The translations under genes were made by a program, and so were the position numbers. A stretch of 64,000 nucleotides of DNA, from assembly GCF_016808095.1 (NCBI RefSeq), contig NC_068970.1:40211630-40275629 (forward strand). Direction: 5' to 3'. Under the pieces are notes generated by a model that searched no databases, was not told the origin of the DNA, and saw nothing but the letters and a program-made list of their open reading frames with translations. Shown here in pieces: positions 45,575 to 55,920 of this stretch (its first letter is position 1; each line of letters begins with the position of its first letter). The stretch comes from Vigna angularis. Lineage: Eukaryota; Streptophyta; Magnoliopsida; Fabales; Fabaceae.

Positions 45575-47300
45575 AACGCTCAAAGATTAAGCCTAGTTCG
45601 AACACTACCTTTGACGAGTACCTCCTGAGGATTAACATCATCGAGAACGAACGCTCACAATCACAATTAAACCAACACTATTAATCCGGACACCATTAGG
45701 ACGAACGTTTTGATTCTTGGTCGAACCCCTGGGTCACTTTGCCGAACACCTAAAGTACTGGACGATCGTCTAGAATCCTGGCCGAATGATTACAACTTAA
45801 TCGAACAGTATTAAATCAAAGCCTGACCGAACGATACCAAAATCAAGACTTAACCGATCAGCAGAAACTAACGACCGAACGCTCATTAATCACTAATACC
45901 CCAAAACCGATCGTTCCAGATCCAAAACTTAAGAATAAGCAACTTAAAACCGAACGCTCACTTATACTCAAAAACCGAACGTTCAAGATTCAAACCTAAG
46001 AAGGTTAACTTATTACCGAAACGCTATAATCACTAATACATCAAACCGACCGTGTAAGATTCAAACCTAGAATATCAATTTAAGGCCGAACGCTCACAAT
46101 CACTTATTCACCAAGACCGAACGATTTAGATTCAAACCTAAGAATCCAAATTAAGACCGAGCGCTCACAAGCTAAACCTGAGAATACCTCATCAAAACCG
46201 AACGCTTACTATTACTAATACAGAACCAAGACCGAACGCTAAGGATCACCGGCTGAGACTACCAAATTAAAACCGATCGTTATAATCACTAATATACGAA
46301 GACCGATCGCCGAACGCTAACGCTCGTTACTGTAGGAGGCAAGACCGAACGGTTAATTGTCCGACCATTAGGTTCAGCACTATTTGAGCGAACGCTCGTT
46401 CTACAATTTATAATTTGGCCGACCACTATTTGGTCGACCACCAAATGGACGTACTCTCGTTTTACATCATCTATATTTTGTCCGACCACTATTTGGTCGA
46501 TCACTGTTTGGACGAACGCGCGTTCTGCAGAATTCTACAAAATCGCACCAGATTTCCAGATTTCCCAAAAACCCCAATTTTCATCCCTTCTTCTCAGATT
46601 TGCATCAAACACAGTATATTTCAACAATCAAACAAATAGATCTAGCTCCCCTTACCTTCTACCCATCATACACTATGTTATATCCCAAGTTAAACCCCTT
46701 ACCTATGGAAGACTTCCTTTGCAACCTTGAATCCATGTTCACAAGGCTTGCAGCACCTTGGCCTCCTTGCAACTCTAGAAGCTCTCAACTTCACCTCTCT
46801 CACGGATTTTGATAGAGACCTTTTACATTACCGATCGTCCTTAACGCTCGTCATTGCTGTTCGGACGATCGGTTTGATTGTTATCCTTTTCTTTACCGAT
46901 CGTTCTTACCGATCGTCACCACTGTCGACCGTCTCTACTCTCGGACGATCGGTCGTTCCGTTCGACAGGTTTAGTTGTCTGCTCTCTACCGATCGTCTCT
47001 ATTCTAGGACGATCGGTCTAGGAAGTTGCTCGGTCTGCGTTTTACTTTTCTTAGTTGTTTCTTCTTTTTCCTGTATAAATACTTTGTTTTATTGTAATTT
47101 CTACAACTTTTTCAATACAATTAATTTTCAGTTTGTTCTTTCTGGTTTTCTCTTTCTCGTTTCTCTGATCACTTACAGATTTTGCAGCAACAACTCCACT
47201 CCCACAAGTGCAGAACCCAATTCCTCCTTTTCCCACACCTGTAGATCTGTCCAAGAGACACCATGGTCCCTTAATCCCCTAAGAAGCACTTGTTAATTGG
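45575..47300 (-). mobile_element. Family E LTR fragment (copy 1) with irregular CGAACG array
   Basis: About 45575-46330 is built of alternating units of about 31 and 40 bp, each with A(A/G)ACCGAACGCT followed by CACAATCACTAATAC or by AAGATTCAAACCTAAGAAT. After the array (46530 on) it parallels 55630-55900 (TGCAGAATTC..CGCACCAG, AGATCTAGCTCCCCTTACC). The left end is truncated; the right end is not defined. It hosts the solo copia LTR at 46810-47177. Confidence 0.65.
46810..47177 (+). mobile_element. Solo copia LTR (368 bp)
   Basis: TGATAGAGACC...CTGATCACTTACA with TSD GATTT (46805-46809, 47178-47182). The TATA box TATAAATA is at 47074. It is the same family as the copia element at 4.8-9.2 kb. 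The 5' half carries repeated ACCGATCGT / GGACGATCGGT inverted motifs, about six to eight in 200 bp. Confidence 0.92.
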
Positions 47301-48241
47301 AAAGGAGGTCTGTCCACGTCCCTCTCTAGCCCAAGGGACCGACCATTATGGTTATAGAGCATATTCCCCAACTTTCCACGCAATCCCCACTCATTGCAGA
47401 TCTGGAAACTGATACCACTCGCGCCGGACGCCCCATTAGCTGCGCCGGGCGCCACTTTTTGCGCATGCCTCGCGCTTGGGCGACCCAGAGAAAAGGGCGC
47501 TGGGCGCAAGTTTCCTAGCAGCACAACTGTTACAACTTTGACAGTCCGGTTGACCCCTTTCCCGAAGTCGAAAATATGCGTATGAGTACTCAAATCGAAG
47601 CTCTTTGAGTCTACTATCCAATAAAGAAAAGATCAACTCAATTGATATTTTCTACAAAAAGTTATAATTAAAATAGTAAACCATGTCAAACTTTGCCAGC
47701 ATTCTATTTTATATTATAACTTGAACTTTTTACAACTCTGTAAATTCTTGAGGTTCTAGGGTCTTACATAAACCAGATAGAAAACTAACTCATATAAAAA
47801 AATTATATTTTTTTCTAACCCAATCCACCTCAAATAAGTGGTGGGCCAAATTGATTCGCCGATTACAACCTATTTTAAGAACACTGTTAATTAAAAATAT
47901 GTTAATATGACAAACAATACTATTATATATGTTCAAAAGTTAATGAATGAGTCAACTGTAGCAAATGAACTTACACCCAAGAATGTTATTTGTTATATTA
48001 ACAAGTCTTTAATGTAATTTTTTAACTACATTTATTCATGACAAAATTAATTCAAAGAACGTTACTAAACTAAAAAAAATTCTACATTATATATATAGAG
48101 AGAGAGAGTTTTGCATAAAAATTTAACTAATTACAATAGTGTTATGTTTAATTTATTATTTTCTTTAACTGTGTTATTAACACGGTTTGATAGATTTTAC
48201 TTGAAAGTATTATCTTATAGAAAAAAAGAAGAAAGATATAA
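47183..48241. other. No gene; mixed repeat-derived sequence
   Basis: A GC-rich patch at 47415-47510 has repeated GCGCCGGGCGCC / GGGCGCTGGGCGC motifs. The rest is AT-rich with a short (TA)n(GA)n tract near 48090. Small frames on both strands of the GC-rich patch are shadows of the repeat. Confidence 0.6.
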
Positions 48242-48250
48242 TAATTAAAA

Positions 48251-48628
48251 GGTTTAATAGGTTCGGAGGTCCCTATATTTGTGGGTTCGTTTCAATTGGG
48301 TCCTCCAATTTTGAAAGTGATCAATTTGGTCCCTAATTTAACAAAATTGAGTCAATAATACCCTTTCCGTTAAATGCAATGGACGTCATTAACTTTTTAA
48401 ACATGTGGTATGTTGAAGCATCCTTCAAATAAAACTGTGCCACCTACAAATAAAAGGATGCCTCAACATGCCACATGTTTAAAAAGTTAACGCCGTCCAT
48501 TATATTTAACGGAAAGGGTATTATTGACTCAATTTTGTTAAATTAGGGACCAAATTGATCACTTTCAAAATTGGAGGACCCAATTGAAACGAACCCACAA
48601 ATATAAGGACCTCCGAACCTATTAAACC
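48251..48628. mobile_element. Mutator-like MITE, 378 bp fold-back
   Basis: Ends GGTTTAATAGG / CCTATTAAACC. Arms of about 170 bp are complementary nearly throughout (for example TTCGGAGGTCC with GGACCTCCGAA). A perfect 9-bp TSD, TAATTAAAA, lies at 48242-48250 and 48629-48637. A 9-bp duplication with long inverted repeats and no coding is the hallmark of Mutator-type MITEs. Confidence 0.92.
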
Positions 48629-48656
48629 TAATTAAAATTTAGAATATAATGTTATT

Positions 48657-51065
48657 TGTGACATCCTAAATATACAGTCATCAACTATATAATAGAATAA
48701 TCACATTTAATAATAATTCAGTACAGTCTTAAAAAAAAACGAACGCGCAAGGACGAACGTCCTTACAGAAGAGTTACAAAGTTAAATCCGAACAACATAG
48801 GTAAATAACTGACCGAACGGTTTACAAGAGAAACTACCGAACGGTCGTACATAGAAAGTAAGGTGATCGAACGACCACTGTCAAATGCATATACTACTAG
48901 CCGAACGTCTTACTGTTCGGTCTTCACCTCAACTTCTACTAAACTCTCTTCTTCCAGCGCATCTTCCAGCCGCTTGTCTCCTTCTACTCACATCCACACG
49001 GATGATCATTGCAACGATAGGACGGACGTACAAGGACGAGACAACACAAGGAAAAACACAGGGTAAGCTTATGTAATTTAATTCATACATCAACATTTAA
49101 ATTAAACATTCCAAACAACACAAGAATATAGTTCAACATATATACATAATCATACGAAAACTATCTCTAGACGGACCATCCGGACTGTATGAATCTGTGT
49201 AGCTACAGGCGTTCTTGCACCCGAGTGATGTAGTAACTGGAATAATCTCATCAGCTGCCACCCGAGGTTAGCCCTAACCAAAGTACCCCTAAGGACTAGG
49301 ACCTCCTGCCGTTCCCACACATGACCTACCCTCCTCTACATGAGAATGGGTACTCACGGAACATCAGGATGAACTGCCAGCATTAGCATAACCACAGTCA
49401 TACTTTACAATTTCCATAATCATCCAAGAGTCGTTCCTCCCCGGAACGCTCGTTCAAAAGTCACAACATTCTTTTCATCTCATATACTTTTCGTCATTTA
49501 TCATTCATCATTTATCATTTTACATTCATCTTTATCATCAATGCGAAGACCACTAAATACCGAACGTTCTGTCCTCACTAAGACCGAGGACGAACACTGT
49601 GGACGGGACCAAGAAGATGCTCGTTCCTATTCAGAATACGACTGACAGAGTCACGATCAGATTTGAGTAATATCAGATTCCAAGTGACGAACATTATTTA
49701 CCATGTGAATCAGTTGAATGAACTGACTCTCGTGAGTTCAAACCAATACTTAAGGAATAAATTAAGTATGGAGGCCTTAGATCGGATCCAATGTAAGGAG
49801 GAAAAATCAAGATGTTAAAGACTATATTTAGAATAGTTCACATACGGACGTTCAATGCCAGTAAATGACCGAACATGGTAAAGGAAAATATTACTGAAGT
49901 TGGACGAACGCTATTTTATCAAGGTTGATTATACAATAGTACGAGCGCTTGGTATAAGATCGAGCACTACTTAGGACGGACGCTAGGTGTAGGACCGAGC
50001 GCTTCTTATTACTAACGCTAGGTATAAGACCGAGCGTTACTTATTACGAACGCTAGGTGAAAGACCGAGCGCTACTAACTTTAAAGTACCAGGGTATAAA
50101 TATATATTACTTTATTTCAGATATCCAGATACCACTAGGCTGAGCCGAATGCTCAAACATAGTATTTCACATGAGGACGCTCGTTCTCGACCAGAGTTCT
50201 CTCCAAATGAAAGAGTTCCATTTTAAAGAGTTTACTAGAAAACCGAACGGTAGAGGACCGTTCGATGACGAACGTACATTATCATAATGAGAAGTTCATA
50301 TTCAATTTTGCAACTATTTTCAACTTAAGTTTTCAACATATCAGTTCATACCTTATAAATTCATATCAAATAACCATTTACATACTTTATAGCATCCACA
50401 TTAATAATTCATACTTCAAATTGATAACTCATATTCACATTTATACAAATCAAACATCATCATACAGATCAACCAGCATACACCATATTCATTCAATCAA
50501 ACAGCGGTCGTTCATACAAAACACAACATACGAATTAAATCAAATAAGCTTCCCTTACCTCTAAAGGTTACTGAACGTTCCCAAACGCAGAAACACAACT
50601 TCTCTACTACAGGTTCTCCTACCGTCAACGCTCGTTAATCCCAACTACAACAAGTGAACCCTGACACCATCAGATCTACTCATTTTAAGAATGGTGATCA
50701 ACGTACGAACTCATAACTGAGTTGCATGCTTGGAAAACGAACGACAGAGAGCAGGGAAAGACTTACCAGTCCATCTTCACAAACCGAACGGTTTCTCTAG
50801 AAGCTCTTGTCACCGTGAGTCCTTCTAGTGTACCGGAATACTGATCGGAGGAGAGGAAGTGGTTGTGTTCTTAGAGAGAAGGTGGAGAAGTCGTAGAGAG
50901 AAGGAGGAGAGGAAGGGTTTCTTCGGAAACGAGAAAAGAGGTTGCATGCAGAGAAAGTGGGTAGATTTTCTGAAAATCTAAGTTTTGCTTTACACGTGAA
51001 TTTCACTAAACAATACGTGCATGGATTTTACTGGTTTCTGACTTCTGATTTTACTGGTTCTGACA
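48657..51065 (-). mobile_element. Tekay-type LTR 4 (3' LTR of a minus-strand element)
   Basis: Begins TGTGACATCCTAAATA and ends TTCTGACA, then the polypurine tract complement TTCCCCCTAACTAC. It resembles LTR 1 more than LTRs 2 and 3. A 35-bp array of four units lies at 49941-50080. Confidence 0.82.
49941..50080. repeat. 35-bp minisatellite in Tekay LTR 4, 4 units
   Basis: Units at 49941, 49976, 50011 and 50046 of the ACGAACGCTAGGTATAAGAC type. Confidence 0.9.
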
Positions 51066-51450
51066 TTCCCCCTAACTACAAAAATTTTCGTCCTCGAAAA
51101 TTAGGACATACTAAAGAATAGACTAGAGTACTTGTCTCTGCTTGAAATATTCAACTTCCCACGTAATGTCGTCAATCTTCTCGTCCTAGACTACACTTAC
51201 CAATCTGATGACTTTCCTCTTGTAGCACTTGGTTTGGCTATCTCCAATACGTACTGGTTGTATGTCTACCGATCGGTTCCCACGAATACGAACGTTTTCT
51301 AATTCTAGCACACGAGACGAGTCTCCAATATACTTCTAGAGTTGAGATACGTGAAGACGGGTGAAGGTTGGAAGCTTGAGGAAGCAAGGCAATGTCGTAC
51401 GCAACTGGCCCGATTCTCCTTAAGGGTGTGTTCGGTTGAAGGGAATTCAC
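51066..51450 (-). pseudogene. Remnant of Tekay integrase C-terminus
   Basis: After the polypurine tract (51066-51079) the minus strand keeps RRIGPVAYDIALLPQASNLHP (about 51450-51380), the conserved segment before the Tekay chromodomain. The rest is scrambled by frameshifts and stops. It is the only internal part of this element left. Confidence 0.65.
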
Positions 51451-52779
51451 TGTTTACAGTGATTTGTGAGCGACGATGGAAAGAGCGAACGTGTTCGTTT
51501 GTAGCGATTGTCGACGACGGAAAAAGGATGGATTTGCGGGATGGCACGGTTTGATCGATCGTCGCACTACTGAGATGATTTGAGCGGATTGTTACCACAT
51601 TTACACATTTTCCCTGAGCCATTTCCATAATACCCAGGAAGATGCACGGTCAAAGGCCATGCGAGTGCACGTTATTAACTTTGGCTGGCAAACGCGTAAT
51701 CGGTTTCAACCATACCGATCGGTTATATTTGAGTAAGGCTGAATGATTATGGGAAGAAAATGAACTATGGAAGAACTCTGACGTAAAGAACTGGTTGATA
51801 ACATTCCATTAAAGAGATAATGGCTTTGAAAGGTCGACCGACTGATGACATAAATACAGAATAGGAAAATTACTAGTAGGAAATCACGAGTCTTCCAAAG
51901 AAAAAGGTGAAATGGGAAAGTTTATCACTGTTTGATTCGAGTGTGAAACAGAGAAACAGAAGAAACCAGAAAATAGAGAAGAGAAAACACAGAGAGGAAA
52001 AATTTGAATATCACAGGGTTGAATTATTATTGAAAACCAAGGCAAACTAATATATGTGTATAGTTATATTTATATATATAGAATCAATCAAAGTAAAGGA
52101 TGGAAATAACGAACGTCCAAGAAGAGAAAATAGAACACGAACGTTGATGAGTGCATATTTATGCCCACATTTATGTTTGAAAATTAAAATTTTGATGGGA
52201 AAATTGTGTTTAAATGGTTGATTTTAAGTGAATTTGTGATGATTGGAATTATTGGGTTTGGGAAATATAAAGACGTAAAAAGTGAGTTTTAGCGCATAAA
52301 TTATTCTTGGATGTTCTAATGTTTATTTGTGCAGTTGAGAAAATAAGTTTTATTGGTCCAAATGGCAATTCAAGGCCCAAAATCAGATTTTATTTGGAAA
52401 ATTCAGAATGGGCTAAAGTGCAGATAGAAGAAATTTCAGGGCATTTGTGCAATTTTGGAAAGTCAGAAAATCTAAAAGATAAAATTCAGTTGTTGAATTT
52501 AATTTGGGAATATCAACAGAAAATATCTTCCAAATAATTTTATCATTATCTAAATAATTTAGTTATTTGGAAGATATAGGATATAAGATAATTAAGTTAA
52601 TATCTATCAAATATTCTTTAAAACTGATTTAATCTAATGAATATTTGAAAGATATAATATATCAACAAACGTCCAAGAAGAGAAAATAGAACGTTCGTTT
52701 ATAACCCACGCGTAGAAGGAAGAGAAAGTTTTGCCACAAACGATTAGACGAAAACCGAACGACTAATCAGCAAGGAAAC
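51451..52779. other. No supported gene; LTR-like fragments
   Basis: Contains a TG...CA-like block (about 52143-52667, TGATGAGTGCATATTTATG...ATATATCA). It is bracketed by a direct repeat of about 25 bp (AACGTCCAAGAAGAGAAAAT, at about 52113 and 52670). A 76-codon frame at 52307 has no recognisable domain. The rest is AT-rich. Confidence 0.45.
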
Positions 52780-53185
52780 TGTAACGCCCCGACAATCCGA
52801 GAAGGTCACCCATCCCAGAATTACTCCAGGCTAAGCACGCTTAACCATGAAGTTCTTATGAGTTAGGCTACCGAAAAGCAAATGCATTTTTGGTGATATG
52901 AGTAGTCAAATCAATTCCTTTAAGTTATCCTTCAACTGTATAGTCCCATACCTACACAGTCTCCAGATCCCTCTCATTCCGGTGTATGTTCGATTCATCC
53001 ATGTGTCCCTTCCACTCGAAGCCTGCCAGGAGCCGCTCCTTGTCTATGCCCCCTACACCATGCCTCTTGCACCGGCGTCACTCCCCGCCCTCGTCTCAGT
53101 GCCCGGGTGTCACATGCCCACCAGCTTCCGTCTGGTTCATCCTCGAACCACACCGTACTGGGAGAGGCTAGGCTCTGATACCATC
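52780..53185 (-). mobile_element. Cassandra-like TRIM: 3' LTR, internal domain and primer site
   Basis: Plus sense begins TGTAACGCCCCGAC. The 5S-like block follows at about 52801-52884, and the LTR seems to start (minus) near 52998 at TGAATCG after a purine tract. The short GC-rich internal domain (about 53000-53171) ends in the iMet primer site (53183-53172, minus TGGTATCAGAGC). No coding capacity, as expected for a TRIM. The 5' LTR expected at 53186 is not Cassandra-like; an E LTR is there instead. Confidence 0.68.
52801..52884 (-). other. 5S rRNA-derived segment
   Basis: Minus strand keeps the Pol III internal promoter parts of 5S rRNA: box A-like TTAAGCGTGCTT and box C-like GGATGGGTGACC, with GAACTTC before them. 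The 5' third of 5S is not recognisable, so this is not a functional 5S gene. Cassandra LTRs are known for such a domain. Confidence 0.72.
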
Positions 53186-53805
53186 TGTAACACCCTTTCT
53201 CGGAATGTCACAGAAATTTTTTTCAAAATAATTGTTTACATTTAAAGGCACAACATTTAATATTACTACCGAAAATACATCAAAGTATTAGAGGGTAATT
53301 ATTGGACTACAAACCGAATATGAAAAGTTGTTTTAAAATTACAAACCATAACAAATTAAAAGTCTGCTTAAAATACAATACTTCACAACAATTTATTTTC
53401 ACACTTTAAAATTTCCATGTAAATTTCCCAACACGCTCCCCGTTCTAAACTTCTTCAGCTTCACCTGGAACATCATCTACTCCCGTATAACGATACGCGT
53501 TATACGATCATCGTAGTCACACAAATAGGGTGAGCTAACCATAATCATAAAGATAATAATTTACAGATAAGCATACGCACTATAAACATCTAATAATATT
53601 AATAGCGTATTAATGAGATCGTAACACCTCTTGCCGAAAGAATTTATTACCATAATTGAAATTGACTAGGCAATTTATTCATGAGTGAAATTAAGCTTGT
53701 TTATCTTCTTGTACTATATCATGTAAAGCTTAGATAACTAGAGCAAGGAAATTTCTTCGGACATGACTCGAAGTTATCAGACTTATTGATTTTGTCCTTC
53801 ACACG

Positions 53806-53985
53806 CAGCTAATGGACGTTGGTCCTTCACACGCAGCTATTGGACCTAACTCGGTTCTTGTCCTTCACACGCAGCTATTGGACATTGGTCCTTCACACGC
53901 AGCTATTGGACCTATCTCGGTTCTTATCCTTCACACGCAGCTATTGGACACTGGTCCTTCACACGCAGCTATTGGACCGCGGATA
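53806..53985. repeat. GTCCTTCACACGCAGCTATTGGAC tandem block
   Basis: Six near-identical 24-26 bp cores (GTCCTTCACACGC, AGCTATTGGAC) with alternating short (ATTG) and long (CTATCTCGGTTCTT) spacers, giving a dimeric period of about 64 bp. The core ends GGTCC/GGACC are complementary. Confidence 0.85.
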
Positions 53986-54409
53986 AGAGTCGTCCTCCAC
54001 ACACCGCTTTAGACATATCTTCCCAGATCTTCAAGGACTTACGAGTAAAACATTGGTGAGTAACATCCATTCACCAAGCACAATACTTAGCACGAGTTAG
54101 AATTTGACGGGCTAGATATATGTATTTCCCTCAAAAGAGTAAAATGACAGAACTCGTATCCACCTATCGCCTTATATAGGCAAAAGGAAATTATCCTTTT
54201 AATTGCCGAGATACAGCATAAAAAAATATTTTTGATTATACACGATAAGACTATAAAATTCTTAAAGGCTATCTAATTAAATCCCACGAAAACAAAGTAC
54301 ATGCCATCTTGCATTAAATACAGAAATCACAGTACAGAATATATATATATATATATATATTCAAAACATATTGCACACTCAATTCAATCCGGAATAAAAG
54401 CAGAAGAAC

Positions 54410-55630
54410 TTAGAACCGAACACTATTGGCTGGGCACTATTTTCCGAACACTATTTGGCCGAACACTATTCATCGACCGTTATTTGGATGAACACAATTT
54501 ACCAAACGCCATCTGCCGAACGCTATATTGTCGAGCCCTACGCTACTTGGACGGACGCTAGGAGATCCAACATAATCGGGCCGAACGCTAAAAACGAGCA
54601 CCATATTAGATTGAACACTATTACAACGAACACTGTTTGGACGAACGCTCACTATGGACGATCACTAGAAATAAACATCAGTAAAACCGAACGCTACCTA
54701 TCACTAATACAACGAGACCGAACGCTTAAGATCGAAGCCTGAGAATACCTAGTCAAGATCGAACGCTAACTATCACTAATACAGCAAGATCGAACGCTTA
54801 CCAACTAAACACCAGAATACCCAATCCAGGTCGAACACTAACGATTACTAACAGATATCAAAACCGACCGCTCAAGATTACTATCTAAGGATAATAAATT
54901 AAGAACGAACGCTTATAATTACTCTTACGCCAAGACCGAACGCTTAAGATTCAAACCTAGGAATCCAAATTAAGACCGAACGGTACAAACTAAACCTGAG
55001 AATACCTCATCAAAACCGAACGCCTACAATTAGTAATACAGAATCAAAACCGAATCGTAAAGATCACTCTCTGAGAATACTAATTTAAGGACGAACGCGA
55101 ACGATCACTATCTCACGAAGACCGAACGCTCAAGATTGAAACCTAATAATATCAATTTATGAACGAACGCTTAAGATCACCATCAGAGACTACCAAATTA
55201 AAACCGAACACTACAATCACTATCACACCGAAACCGAACGTTTAAGATTCAAACCTAAGAATACATATTAATACCGAACGCTCATTATTGAGACCTAAGA
55301 ATACCACATGAAGACCGAACGCTCAGGATTAAAACCTCAAAATACCAATTTAAGAACGAACACTCAAAATTGAAACCTAAAATACCCAAAATGAGAACGA
55401 ACGCTCACAAGCACTAATCTACCACGATCGAACGCTTAAGATTGCTTCATAAGAATACTAAAGGACGAACGCCTAAGATCACTAATTCACTGAGTTGAAT
55501 ACTATTGGACGAACGTTTCATGTATTACTAACTTTTTGTCCAAGGACGAACGCTAATGCTCGTTACCTTAGAACACAAAACCGAACGCCCACTTTGGTCG
55601 ACCACAAATTGGTCGAGCACTGATTGGACG
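54410..55630. repeat. Irregular CGAACG minisatellite array in E LTR
   Basis: About 30 decayed units of about 31 or 40 bp, each with AAGACCGAACGCT or AAGAACGAACGCT and an AT-rich filler (CACTAATAC, or GATTCAAACCTAAGAAT). The same array type occurs at 45575-46330. Confidence 0.85.
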
Positions 55631-55920
55631 AACGTGCGTTTCTGCAGAATCGCACCAGGTTTTCCAGAAACCTAGAAACCCCATTTTTCATCCCCAAATT
55701 CCCAGATTTGCATCAAAGAGCAGAATATAACAGATCTCAAACACAGTTTAATATTTCTACAATCTATAGAAACAGATCTAGCTCCCCTTACCTCTTTCTC
55801 CAGCAAAGATTGGTTGGTTCCTTAAGATTTCAGCCCTGACTTTGTTGATCTAAGTCTCCTTCTTCCTTAGTTTCTCAACTTCACCGGCAAGAACGATCAT
55901 CCAAAAGTGACAATAAGGGA

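Larger units (their letters stand above)
53186..55919 (-). mobile_element. Family E LTR (copy 2)
   Basis: Plus sense TGTAACACCCTTTCTCGG, two bases after the primer site, running to about 55919 where Tekay pol begins abruptly. It contains three repeat blocks: GTCC..GGAC units (53806-53985), an (AT)n tract (54339-54361) and a long CGAACG array (54410-55630). The right boundary is inferred from the start of coding homology. Confidence 0.6.

Noticed and set aside
46289..46812. Overlapping frames in the CGAACG array and E LTR
   Set aside because: The repeat unit has few stops; translations are repetitive without a domain.
47279..47636. Overlapping frames in the GC-rich patch
   Set aside because: Both strands are open because of GCGCC repeats; no known domain and no start context.
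52108..52700. Direct repeat of about 25 bp bracketing a 530-bp TG...CA block, considered as a target duplication
   Set aside because: Too long for an LTR element and no poly-A tail or other LINE feature; more likely part of an older host repeat. The immediate 5-bp flanks do not match.
52801..52884. Functional 5S rRNA gene
   Set aside because: The 5' third is missing and the context is a TRIM LTR; only the promoter-like part is recognisable.
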